DNA of 64,000 nucleotides from Flavobacteriales bacterium (lineage in GTDB: Bacteria > Bacteroidota > Bacteroidia > Flavobacteriales_F > PHOS-HE28), in contig JACJZI010000002.1 in NCBI GenBank assembly GCA_020635655.1, positions 124,001 to 188,000 on the forward strand, in the 5' to 3' direction. The number at the start of each line of letters is the position of its first letter. Position 1 is the stretch's first letter. Below, one piece after another: positions 29,206 through 37,336 of the stretch. The translations under genes were made by a program, and so were the position numbers. The notes beneath the pieces were generated by a model, which was not told the DNA's origin, did not search any database, and was given only the letters and a program-made list of their open reading frames with translations.

Positions 29206-29813
29206 TGCGGCGGTCGATCATGGCCGGGGCCCTTCTTCTGGCCGTGGGCGCGCTTGATGCCCAGGTCCCCGATCGTTGGGCCCAGGACCTCCAGGCCTAT
29301 TGGGATACCCTGGAAGCCGAATTCCACGACCCTGCCGAGTCACCCCTGGGGCCGGAGGAGCGGGCACACTTCACGCATATCGACCGGTTCCCTGCGGACA
29401 GCGCCTACGTGGTGCACGCCGGGTTCCAGAAGGCCGATGAGCCACGCGAGTTCCCCATGCGAACGACCACGGACCGCGCGCCGCGCTACCGGCTTTACGG
29501 TGTACTCCGGTTCACGCTCCAAGGGAAGTCGGAGCAATTGGAGGTCTATCAGAGCATGGATCTCCTGGACGACCCCAAGTACGCCAACTACCTGTTCGTG
29601 CCGTTCACCGATCCCACCAATGGAGAGGAAACCTACGGTGGTGGGCGCTACATGGACCTGGAAGGGCCCTTGGGCCCGGAGGTGGTGCTCGACCTGAACC
29701 GTGCGTACAATCCTTATTGCGCATATGCACATCGGTTCTCCTGCCCGCGACCGCCATCGGCGAACACCCTGGACGTGCCGGTCCTGGCCGGGGCCCGGAA
29801 GTTCCATGACTGA
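29205..29813 (+). CDS. DUF1684 family secreted protein
   Basis: The 202-residue protein has a short signal peptide (ending ALDAQ). It contains the conserved DUF1684 core: a beta stretch (YGVLRFTLQGKSEQLEVYQS), then LFVPFTDPTNGEETYGGGRYMDLE, then the C-terminal LNRAYNPYCAYAHRFSCPRPP with two conserved cysteines. The family is widespread in bacteria and has no established function. It overlaps the lipoprotein gene by one base and probably shares its promoter. Confidence 0.88.
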   Translation: MRRSIMAGALLLAVGALDAQVPDRWAQDLQAYWDTLEAEFHDPAESPLGPEERAHFTHIDRFPADSAYVVHAGFQKADEPREFPMRTTTDRAPRYRLYGVLRFTLQGKSEQLEVYQSMDLLDDPKYANYLFVPFTDPTNGEETYGGGRYMDLEGPLGPEVVLDLNRAYNPYCAYAHRFSCPRPPSANTLDVPVLAGARKFHD

Positions 29814-29883
29814 CCTCCTGCCGGCGGGGTAGCTATCCGGTCGCGGATCTTGTATTATTGCGAGCTACTACAGCGACCCGCGT

Positions 29884-30672
29884 ATGCGCACCGTCATCCT
29901 CTCGTTCGCTTCAATGCTCACCCTCCATGCCATGGCGGGGGTGATCGTCCTGGAAGGGCACTACCAAGGCAAGAACCTCTTCGTGCAGAACCCCTTCTCG
30001 GAGGCCGGGGTCGGTTTCTGTGTGTTCGAGGTGACCGTGAACGACAAGATCGCGACCGACGAGATCAACTCCAGTGCCTTCGAGATCGACCTGGGCAACT
30101 ACGGCCTGAAATTAGGCGACGCCGTGGTCGTTCAGATCAAGCACAAGGACGGATGCACCCCGTTGGTGTTGAACCCCGAGGTGCTGAAGCCGAAGAGCAC
30201 GTTCGACATCGTTCGACAGTCCATCAGTACGGACGGCACCTACACGTGGACCACCACGAACGAGACCGGTGAGCTGCCCTTCATCGTGGAGCAGAAGCGA
30301 TGGAACAAATGGGTGAAAGTGGGCGAGGTGATGGGCATCGGCACCCCGGGTGAGCATACCTATGAGTTCAAGGTCACGCCGCACAGCGGGGAGAATACCT
30401 TCCGCGTGCGCCAGGTGGACCTGACGAAGCGTTCGCGCTTCAGCGAGAGCGTCAAGTACACCGACCCCTCCGTGGCCCCGGTCACCTGGTCGCCCGAGAA
30501 ACCCAAGGACATGATCACTTTCAGTGCGAAGACGCTGTACGAGATCTATGATCAGTACGGGAACATCGTCAAGCGCGGTTACGGTGACACGATCGATGTG
30601 ACCGATCTGAAGAAGGACCTGTACTATCTGAACTACGACAACAAGATGGGAGAGACCTTCATCAAACGATGA
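29884..30672 (+). CDS. secreted protein with T9SS-like C-terminal domain
   Basis: This 262-residue protein has an N-terminal signal peptide (MRTVILSFASMLTLHAMAG) and a beta-rich central part that looks like two Ig/FnIII domains. The last ~45 residues (YEIYDQYGNIVKRGYGDTIDVTDLKKDLYYLNY, ending ETFIKR) have the strand pattern of a type A T9SS sorting domain, though without the usual PNP motif. It is a likely surface or periplasmic protein of unknown role. A strong terminator follows the stop. Confidence 0.75.
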   Translation: MRTVILSFASMLTLHAMAGVIVLEGHYQGKNLFVQNPFSEAGVGFCVFEVTVNDKIATDEINSSAFEIDLGNYGLKLGDAVVVQIKHKDGCTPLVLNPEVLKPKSTFDIVRQSISTDGTYTWTTTNETGELPFIVEQKRWNKWVKVGEVMGIGTPGEHTYEFKVTPHSGENTFRVRQVDLTKRSRFSESVKYTDPSVAPVTWSPEKPKDMITFSAKTLYEIYDQYGNIVKRGYGDTIDVTDLKKDLYYLNYDNKMGETFIKR

Positions 30673-30697
30673 ACATCCCCCGGAATCGACCCGAAAA

Positions 30698-30729
30698 GGC
30701 CCTCCCGACCGGAGGGCCTTTCTTCTTCA
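30698..30729 (+). terminator. rho-independent terminator
   Basis: A perfect 8-bp stem (GGCCCTCC / GGAGGGCC, 30698-30705 with 30711-30718) with a 5-base loop is followed by a T-rich run. It ends the transcript of the preceding secreted-protein gene. Confidence 0.88.
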
Positions 30730-30745
30730 CGGGATACCTTGCAGC

Positions 30746-31147
30746 ATGATCCGCGTGGAACACATCGGGATTGCTGTGAAGGACCTGGAGCAGGCCGAGG
30801 CGACGTATGCCCGATTGCTCGGAGAGGGGCCTTACAAGCGTGAAGAAGTACCCAGCGAAGGGGTGGTCACCAGTTTTTTCCAGGTCGGTCCGAACAAGAT
30901 CGAGCTGCTGGAGAGCACCACATCGGATGGCCCGATCGCGCGCGCGATCGCCAGGCGCGGGGAAGGCATTCATCACATCGCGTTCGAGGTGGCCGACATT
31001 CGTTCGGAAATGGCCCGATTGAAGGCCGAGGGGTTCACGCTCCTGAGCGAGGAGCCCAAGCACGGAGCGGACAACAAGCTGGTCTGTTTCATCCACCCCA
31101 GGAGCGCGAACGGGGTGCTGGTGGAACTGTGCCAGGAGGTCCAATGA
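30746..31147 (+). CDS. mce: methylmalonyl-CoA epimerase
   Basis: This 133-residue glyoxalase-fold (VOC) enzyme interconverts (R)- and (S)-methylmalonyl-CoA in propionate metabolism. The metal ligands are visible: His6 in VEHIGIAV, the Glu in KIELLE, His in GIHHIAFEV, and the C-terminal Glu in VLVELCQ. Its length is normal for the family. The mutase genes are not in this window. It starts 17 bases after the terminator; a TACCTTG box ends 4 bases before the ATG. Confidence 0.94.
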   Translation: MIRVEHIGIAVKDLEQAEATYARLLGEGPYKREEVPSEGVVTSFFQVGPNKIELLESTTSDGPIARAIARRGEGIHHIAFEVADIRSEMARLKAEGFTLLSEEPKHGADNKLVCFIHPRSANGVLVELCQEVQ

Positions 31148-31177
31148 CCGGCGCATTCCGATCGCGGCAATGGGTGC

Positions 31178-31552
31178 TCAGGTGCCCGCCGGACGGCGCA
31201 TCAGACGCAGCGTCGTGAACGTGAGATAGGCCAGGTAGAGCACCGCGAAGGTGAGGGCCAGGGGCACGGCCCTGTGGCGCGGAAGGAGGACCAGCAATGC
31301 GGCCACCAGGAGCACGGAAAGGAACATCTTCAAGACCAGGGCGGCCATGTAACGGCGCACGACACGTTTCGGGTCCGGGTTCGTGCCCCCTTCGACCCAC
31401 ACCAAGATGACCGCTGTCACAGTGGTGAAGTAGAGGACCATGCCTGCGTGGACCTGGGTAAGCGGCAAGTTCAACAGGGTCAAAATGCCCCATAGCGTGA
31501 GGAATACCGCCGTGCTGAAGATCAATGCGGCCCTGAGGGAGCGAAGGACCAT
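31178..31552 (-). CDS. small four-helix membrane protein
   Basis: The 124-residue protein has four hydrophobic helices (ALIFSTAVFLTLWGILTLLNL, GMVLYFTTVTAVILVWVEGG, MAALVLKMFLSVLLVAALLVLL, LALTFAVLYLAYLTFTTL). It lies directly downstream of the bactofilin and PorW-like genes. In several flavobacteria a small membrane protein in this position, near AtpZ and atpB, belongs to the DUF6168/AtpI-like group, so a link to ATP synthase assembly is possible, but here the atp cluster is 23 kb away. The assignment is inference from gene order recalled from related genomes. Confidence 0.7.
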   Translation of the reverse strand: MVLRSLRAALIFSTAVFLTLWGILTLLNLPLTQVHAGMVLYFTTVTAVILVWVEGGTNPDPKRVVRRYMAALVLKMFLSVLLVAALLVLLPRHRAVPLALTFAVLYLAYLTFTTLRLMRRPAGT

Positions 31553-31577
31553 CGCGTTGCGAAAAGGTCCCTTGGTC

Positions 31578-32063
31578 TCAGCGTCCAGCCTGGTGGGCCC
31601 CTCCGGAGGTCCTGCTCGAGCTGCTTTCTTCTGTGCGGGCGGCGTCGGTGCGCAGGCGTACCGGGTCCATTTCCTTCACCACTCCCCCGCCCATGGTGCA
31701 GTTGCCCGTGAACACGGCACCGGGCTCAATGGCCAGCTTTTTCGTGTTGATGTCACCCTGAAGTTTGGCGGTGGCCTTGAGGCTCAGGAGGTCCTGGCAG
31801 TTCACCTTGCCCACCACGGTGCCTTCGATGTCGCTGCTCTGGCAGATCACCTCGCCCTCGATCATCCCGCTCTGCCCGACGATCACGCGACCCCGGGCAT
31901 TGATGGTGCCCTTGACCTTGCCATCGATCCGGATGTTGCTGTCCGAGCGGACCTCTCCTTCGATGGAGGTCCCCTCCATGATGCTGTTGATCTTGCCGGA
32001 GTTCACCGGTTCGGCTGCCTTGTTCATGGGTTCGGTGCGTTTTTCGTTCTGGAACAGCGCCAT
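31578..32063 (-). CDS. bactofilin (polymer-forming cytoskeletal protein)
   Basis: The 161-residue protein has the bactofilin right-handed beta-helix core (about residues 25-120): regularly spaced Gly and hydrophobic residues such as SIMEGTSIEGEVRSDSNIRIDG, flanked by short unstructured tails. Bactofilins polymerise without nucleotide and scaffold local cell-envelope processes. The ATG at 32063 was chosen because it gives a short tail before the core. A perfect TATCTTTG -7 box (minus strand) is at 32097-32104. An M23 peptidase, a frequent functional partner of bactofilins, is encoded 2.9 kb away. Confidence 0.92.
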   Translation of the reverse strand: MALFQNEKRTEPMNKAAEPVNSGKINSIMEGTSIEGEVRSDSNIRIDGKVKGTINARGRVIVGQSGMIEGEVICQSSDIEGTVVGKVNCQDLLSLKATAKLQGDINTKKLAIEPGAVFTGNCTMGGGVVKEMDPVRLRTDAARTEESSSSRTSGGAHQAGR

Positions 32064-32096
32064 GGCATGATCGTTCGAGCGGGCATAAGCTCGTGT

Positions 32097-32104
32097 CAAA
32101 GATA
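32097..32104 (-). promoter_or_regulatory. -7 promoter element of the bactofilin gene
   Basis: TATCTTTG on the minus strand matches the Bacteroidota TAnnTTTG element exactly. Transcription would begin about 28 bases before the bactofilin ATG. I saw no convincing -33 TTTG. Confidence 0.5.
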
Positions 32105-32134
32105 AGGGCCTCAAGGATTTATCCCTGACCCGGG

Positions 32135-34750
32135 CTACTGGGTTTTCAGGTAGTTGGCGTTGAAGAACGCGGTATAGGCCGCCACGTCCTTGTTCCGATA
32201 CAGCTGCGAGTAGTTGTCCGGACTGATGGCGAATATGGGATAGCCCTGGTCGTTGATGCCCGCGAGCATCCCCACGTCGTTGAGGAACTGCTGATAATAC
32301 GCCATCGCGGCCGCCTTGTCGGCGAAAAGGCGGAGGAGGATCACCTGGGAGTCGTCGTTGAGAATGGTGTTCTCGATCAGGATGTTCTTTCCGGCGAAAT
32401 ACCGTTGATCGAAGTTGCTGATCTTGGTCTTGGCATCCTCGATGGGTCCTGCGGAGCTGGGATAGATGATGGCGATGTAGTGGGGACCCTGCCCGAGCTG
32501 GTAGTTGCTGGCGCCGTCCTTTCCAGCGGCTTTATCACTCGCCGTGCCGGATGCCTGGTCCTTGTTGTCCAGCACGGCCAGGATATCGGATGCGGCCTGG
32601 GCCTCATCCGATCCCGGGAACTTGTCCTTCACTTCGTTCAGGGCGGTGCGGAAGGCGGTCAGCTCATGCATGCCGCCCACGGCCATGGCCTTCAGCATGT
32701 AGTACTTGGGCAGCAGGTGGTTCTGTGGTTCGTTGGAGATGACATCGTTGCAGGCGGTGATCACCCCCATCAGATCATGCTGCTTGAACCGATGGTACAC
32801 CTGATCGTACTCGGCGGCCTCCATCTGTCGATGGGCCTCGGCCTCTTCAAGGCGATCGGGATCCTGCACCAGTCGGGCGAACTCGCTGTCAGGCCAGCGC
32901 TCCATGATGATGTCCGCGTAGTGTTTCGAGGTGGCCCCGCTGAAGTCGATGAAGTTGCCGGTACGCTCCTTTTCCAGGTAGATCCGGTACATCTGGTAGT
33001 AGGATTCCGGTGTGTAGCTGCAATCGGCGAACCGGCTGTTGAGGTTCTCGAAGCTCTCGATGGCATTGTCCACATCCTTGAGCTTCTCCTTGTAGATCAT
33101 GCCGGACTTGTACAGCGCCTCACAGATGCGGGCATCACTGGCCATCAGGGCGGCGGTATCCTTGGGTATATCCTTCATATAGAAATCCGGGTCCTTCCAA
33201 TCCGGTATCTCCTTGGCCTCCTCGCCTTTTTCAGCGGTCTCTCCATCCTCCTCTTCCTCGGTCCCTGTGGCAAGGGCCGCACCGCTCTTGTCGCTCCGTC
33301 GCCAATCGTCCTCAAGCTTGCGTTCTCCCCACTTCTTGCGGAACTCGGTGGCCCCGCGGGCGATCTGCTGGGCATTGTAGAAGTACCATTGACCCCGGTC
33401 ACTGCTGTTGGATGGAGTGGCCGGCTTCACGGGGGTGGACTCGGCGACCTCCCTGGCTGCGGCTTCCTTGGCCGCACGTTCCTCCTCCTGCTTTTCCCGC
33501 TGTTCGATCAAACCCTTGACCCGTTGCTCCCGTTCTTCCTTGCTGAGACCCGCCAGGGCCTGCAGGCTGTCCTCCAGGGCGATGATGTCCAATTGCTCGA
33601 CCAGGTCGCCCAGCACTTCGGCACGGGTCCTCACTTCATCGTACCGCGGGTTGGTCTCGTCCAGGACGGTGCTTGTGCTGTCATAGTACTTCTGGGCGTC
33701 GGCATAGGCGCGGTCGTCGAAATAGAGGTCCGCGAGCTTCAGGTAGCTCTTGGCCTTCTGTTTTCGGTCGGTGGTGCTCACCAGGCAGCTCAACTTCAGT
33801 TGCGCGATGGCCTCCTCCTCCTTGTTGTCCTTCAGGTCAAGGTCGGCCAACGCATAGTGGATCATGTCGTAATGGTCCACGTGCTTGTCATCGTGGAGCA
33901 TCTTGTTCAGTTTTTTCCGCAGGACCTCGCTGTTGCCCTTGTTGAAGGCCAGGGCCTGGAAGATCTGGGCATGGAAGGCCAGTTCGTAAGGCGGGTTCAT
34001 GCGCACCACGTGCGCATACTGCGCGATGGCCTTTTCCTCCTGGCCCTTCAACTGGTAGAGCTGTGCCAGGATGAAGGCCCAGCGCACGCGGTCCTGCCGG
34101 TCCTTGGTGATGTCCACGGCATGCTCCAGTTCAATGATCGCGTCGTCCACCTTGCCGCGGTGCAGGTCCAGATCGGCCTGGACGGCCGCCAGTTCGTCAT
34201 GCGGGAAGTGCTTGGGCAGTTCCTTCTCCTCCTTCACTTCGTCGAGCACGCTCTGTGCCCGTGCGTATTGTTCCACCTCGATCAGTGTGCGGGCCAGCCA
34301 GACCTTGGCTTCCATCTGCTTGTCCTCGCCCTTGAACCGGCGACCGATGTAGTCGAAGATCCGCTGGGCATCGAAGTAATTGTGCTTGTAGAAGTGCGAA
34401 CGACCGATGACGAAATAGGCGTCGTCGATCCATTTGTTGCGCTCCTTGCCCTTGACGTCCATGGAGTGTCTTTCGATCACCAGGGAGCACTTTTCGATGC
34501 ACTTTTCCAGGTCCGAAGCGGAGGCCTTGGCCTCATCTTCCGTGCCGTAGATGAAAAGCGGAAGCACTTCATCGTAGTCGTCCACATGATGGTGCTCCAG
34601 GTCGGCCACCACCTCCTTCAACTTCTCGTTGGCATTGAACCAGCCATTGTCCCGGGCCGTCAGCCGGTGGTACACGCGGTTCGCAAAACGGTCCTTGTTC
34701 GGTGAGCAGGCCACGGCAAGCCCTGCCAGGAGCACGAGCCTCCAGCGCAT
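32135..34750 (-). CDS. TPR lipoprotein of the PorW/SprE type (T9SS component)
   Basis: This 871-residue lipoprotein has a lipobox LAVACS (Cys near residue 15). The N-terminal sequence VYHRLTARDNGWFNANEKLKEV, followed by DDYDEVLPLFIYG, matches the start of PorW/SprE, the outer-membrane-associated lipoprotein needed for type IX secretion and gliding. Many tetratricopeptide repeats follow (about 100-400). A charged coiled-coil segment rich in Glu and Lys (about 410-520) and a C-terminal domain with YAIIYPSSAGPIEDAKTKISNFD-like strands close the protein. It is upstream of the bactofilin gene, divergent from the M23 peptidase. With the cargo genes in this window it supports an active T9SS. The name is by sequence recall, not alignment. 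Confidence 0.82.
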   Translation of the reverse strand: MRWRLVLLAGLAVACSPNKDRFANRVYHRLTARDNGWFNANEKLKEVVADLEHHHVDDYDEVLPLFIYGTEDEAKASASDLEKCIEKCSLVIERHSMDVKGKERNKWIDDAYFVIGRSHFYKHNYFDAQRIFDYIGRRFKGEDKQMEAKVWLARTLIEVEQYARAQSVLDEVKEEKELPKHFPHDELAAVQADLDLHRGKVDDAIIELEHAVDITKDRQDRVRWAFILAQLYQLKGQEEKAIAQYAHVVRMNPPYELAFHAQIFQALAFNKGNSEVLRKKLNKMLHDDKHVDHYDMIHYALADLDLKDNKEEEAIAQLKLSCLVSTTDRKQKAKSYLKLADLYFDDRAYADAQKYYDSTSTVLDETNPRYDEVRTRAEVLGDLVEQLDIIALEDSLQALAGLSKEEREQRVKGLIEQREKQEEERAAKEAAAREVAESTPVKPATPSNSSDRGQWYFYNAQQIARGATEFRKKWGERKLEDDWRRSDKSGAALATGTEEEEDGETAEKGEEAKEIPDWKDPDFYMKDIPKDTAALMASDARICEALYKSGMIYKEKLKDVDNAIESFENLNSRFADCSYTPESYYQMYRIYLEKERTGNFIDFSGATSKHYADIIMERWPDSEFARLVQDPDRLEEAEAHRQMEAAEYDQVYHRFKQHDLMGVITACNDVISNEPQNHLLPKYYMLKAMAVGGMHELTAFRTALNEVKDKFPGSDEAQAASDILAVLDNKDQASGTASDKAAGKDGASNYQLGQGPHYIAIIYPSSAGPIEDAKTKISNFDQRYFAGKNILIENTILNDDSQVILLRLFADKAAAMAYYQQFLNDVGMLAGINDQGYPIFAISPDNYSQLYRNKDVAAYTAFFNANYLKTQ

Positions 34751-34921
34751 GGCACGGTATGGGCGTGTTCGGACCACGTCGCCTGCAATAACTGCGAAGG
34801 GCCGAAGTTATTTCATCCCGTCCGATGCGAAGGCGACCATGGCGGTCGCCGTTGGCGGCGTGGGCCGGCGCGAACGGGCGGGCCACTCGGCGGCCACCCG
34901 GTCGAGCGCGATATTTGTCCG

Positions 34922-35806
34922 ATGGCCAGGGTCGAACGGAAGGTACGTGGTGGCGTGATGCGCCGACTGCGCAGCAAGTACCGCGTCCTGATGATCGATG
35001 AGCGGACCTACGAGGAACGCTTCAGCATGCGCCTTTCCCGCATGAACGTGCTCCTGGTCGCATCCGCGGCCTTCGTCCTTACGGCCCTGCTGGTCGGCGC
35101 GGTCATCGTGCTCACCCCCTTGAAGCAGTACATCCCCGGTTATTCGGACCAGGACCTGGAGCGCTACGCCTTTCGAAGCACGGTGAAGGCCGATTCGCTG
35201 GCCGAGGTCGTGCATGTGCGCGACCTGTATATCGACAACCTCCGAAGGGTCCTACGTGGCGATCTTCCGGCCGACAGTGCCGACCTTTTCCGTCCCATCG
35301 AGAGCAAGCCAGCCGCCGCGGACCTGGCCCCGAGCGCGGCGGACAGCGCGCTGCGGCAACGGATCCAAGAGGAGGAGGCCTATGCGCTGGCGAGCCAGAT
35401 GTCCGAGCGCAACGAACGGCGGCGCCAGCTCGCGGGCATCTTCTTCTTTCCGCCATTACGGGGCATCGTCACCAACGCGTTCGATCGGGAGAAGGGGCAC
35501 TTTGGCATCGATGTGGTCTCCAAGGCGGACGAGGCGGTGAAGGCCTGTCTGGATGGCACGGTGATCTCCGCCTCCTGGACCACGGACGGAGGGCATGTTC
35601 TCCAAGTGCAGCACCGCAACGACCTGGTCAGCGTGTACAAACATTGCAGCGTGTTGTTGAAGCAGGTGGGCGACAAGGTGAAAGCCGGCGAGGCCGTGGC
35701 CATCGTGGGAGACAGCGGAGAACTGACCACGGGCCCCCATCTCCATTTTGAGCTCTGGCTGAACGGCGAGGCGATCGACCCGCAGGCATACATGGTCTTC
35801 CAGTGA
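34922..35806 (+). CDS. M23 family metallopeptidase, membrane-anchored
   Basis: The 294-residue protein has a cytosolic N-terminus, one membrane helix (NVLLVASAAFVLTALLVGAVIVL, about residues 42-64), a coiled region and a C-terminal LytM/M23 domain (about 180-294). Zinc ligands are visible: His and Asp in GHFGIDVVS and the HLHFE motif near the end, so the domain should be active as a peptidoglycan endopeptidase. The ATG at 34922 follows a GATATTTG box by 4 bases; the ATG at 34958 is an alternative. It probably acts in cell-wall remodelling. Confidence 0.9.
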   Translation: MARVERKVRGGVMRRLRSKYRVLMIDERTYEERFSMRLSRMNVLLVASAAFVLTALLVGAVIVLTPLKQYIPGYSDQDLERYAFRSTVKADSLAEVVHVRDLYIDNLRRVLRGDLPADSADLFRPIESKPAAADLAPSAADSALRQRIQEEEAYALASQMSERNERRRQLAGIFFFPPLRGIVTNAFDREKGHFGIDVVSKADEAVKACLDGTVISASWTTDGGHVLQVQHRNDLVSVYKHCSVLLKQVGDKVKAGEAVAIVGDSGELTTGPHLHFELWLNGEAIDPQAYMVFQ

Positions 35807-35843
35807 ACCGATCCTCGCCAGAACCCATGTCCCGCCAGCTGGC

Positions 35844-37325
35844 ATGTCGCTGAAGGCCGCCATCGTTGGACCCTACGCCCGTTGGGTCACCAAGGGTGTG
35901 ATGCGCCGCGCGTTGCGCCCCGCCGCCACGCAACTCGGTGTATTGCGGGAACTGGTCCAGTTCGGGGCGTCCACGGAGTTCGGCAGGGCGCATCAACTGC
36001 ACCGGGTATATGATCACGCCGGCCTGGTGGAGGCCGTGCCCTTGCAGGATTACGAGGGCCTCAGACCTTACATCGAAAGGATCCGCGCCGGCGAGCCGGA
36101 CGTGCTCTGGCCGGGTCGGCCGCTCTATCTGTGCAAGACCAGCGGCACCACAAGCGGCGCCAAGTACATTCCCATCACCCGGCACAGCCTGCCCAATCAT
36201 ATCGACAGCGCGCGCCGTGCGTTGCTGGCCTACATCGCCCGGACCGGCCGCGCGGCGTTCGTGAACGGAAAAATGATCTTCCTGCAGGGCAGTCCGGAAC
36301 TGGACCGGACCGGTGCGATCCCCACGGGTCGTCTCAGCGGCATCGTGGCCGACCATGTGCCGCGGTACCTGCTCCGCAACCGCATGCCTTCCCGTGCCAC
36401 CAATTGCATTGCCGACTGGGAGTCGAAGGTGGAGGCGATCGTCACCGAGACCATGGGCGAGGACATGCGCCTGATCAGTGGCATCCCGGCCTGGGTGCAG
36501 ATGTACTTCGAACGGTTGCTGGCGCGGACCGGAAAGGCAACGGTGCTGGAGGTGTTCCCTGAGCTCTCCCTGTTCGTGCATGGCGGAGTGAATTATGCAC
36601 CGTACCGCCCACGGATGGAAGCGTTGATCGGAGGGGAGGTGCCGCGCATCGAGCTGTTCCCGGCCAGCGAAGGGTTCATCGCCTATCAGGACCAGGGACC
36701 GGAAGAAGGCATGTTGCTGGTGCTGGACAATGGGATCTACTATGGGTTCCTGCCCGTCCATGCGGGAGACCGGCGTCCGCTGTCGATCGATCAGGTCGAA
36801 CTGGATACGCACTATGCATTGGTCCTCTACACCAACGCCGGTCTTTGGGGCTATGCGCTCGGGGACGTTGTGCGATTCGTCTCCCTGTCACCGCCGCGCA
36901 TCGTGGTCACGGGGCGCACCAAGCATTTCACCAGTGCGTTCGGGGAGCATGTCATCGCGGAGGAGGTGGACGGTGCGCTGGAGGAAGCCATGCGGGCGGT
37001 GCCTTGCGCTGTATCGGAGTTCACGGTGGCACCGATGACCACCCCTGCGGAGGGCCTGCCGCATCATGAGTGGTACATCGAGTTCGCCACGGAGCCAACG
37101 GACCTTGATGCGTTCGGCTCGGCGATCGATGCGGCCCTGCAACGCCGGAACCCCTACTACCGCGACCTGATCACTGGTCATGTACTGCGACCCCTGCGGA
37201 TCGTTCGGGTGCGGCAGTGTGGCTTCATCACCTGGATGAGGGCGCGTGGCATGAACGACGCACAGAGCAAAGTGCCGCGATTGGCGAACGACCGGCGGTA
37301 CGTGGAGGGGCTGCCCACGCGCTGA
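35844..37325 (+). CDS. GH3-family acyl-adenylate/acyl-acid-amido synthetase
   Basis: The 493-residue protein is a bacterial member of the GH3 (auxin-responsive) ANL adenylate-forming superfamily. The P-loop-like motif 1 CKTSGTTSGAKYIPIT is at about residue 95. Motif 2 LFPASEGFIAYQ is near 270. Motif 3 YALVLYTNAGLWGYALGDVVRF is near 325. Such enzymes couple an acid to an amine through an acyl-AMP; the substrates of bacterial members are mostly unknown. It starts 37 bases after the M23 gene and may be in the same transcript. Confidence 0.92.
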   Translation: MSLKAAIVGPYARWVTKGVMRRALRPAATQLGVLRELVQFGASTEFGRAHQLHRVYDHAGLVEAVPLQDYEGLRPYIERIRAGEPDVLWPGRPLYLCKTSGTTSGAKYIPITRHSLPNHIDSARRALLAYIARTGRAAFVNGKMIFLQGSPELDRTGAIPTGRLSGIVADHVPRYLLRNRMPSRATNCIADWESKVEAIVTETMGEDMRLISGIPAWVQMYFERLLARTGKATVLEVFPELSLFVHGGVNYAPYRPRMEALIGGEVPRIELFPASEGFIAYQDQGPEEGMLLVLDNGIYYGFLPVHAGDRRPLSIDQVELDTHYALVLYTNAGLWGYALGDVVRFVSLSPPRIVVTGRTKHFTSAFGEHVIAEEVDGALEEAMRAVPCAVSEFTVAPMTTPAEGLPHHEWYIEFATEPTDLDAFGSAIDAALQRRNPYYRDLITGHVLRPLRIVRVRQCGFITWMRARGMNDAQSKVPRLANDRRYVEGLPTR

Positions 37326-37336
37326 ACGGGTCCTGC

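Noticed and set aside
30930..30960. GATCGCGCGCGCGATC palindrome as a regulatory site
   Set aside because: It lies inside mce coding sequence (PIARAIARRG) and is explained by codon use in GC-rich DNA.
32405..34705. 766-codon plus-strand open frame opposite the PorW-like gene
   Set aside because: Leu/Val/Gly-rich antisense shadow; the minus-strand TPR lipoprotein is clearly real.
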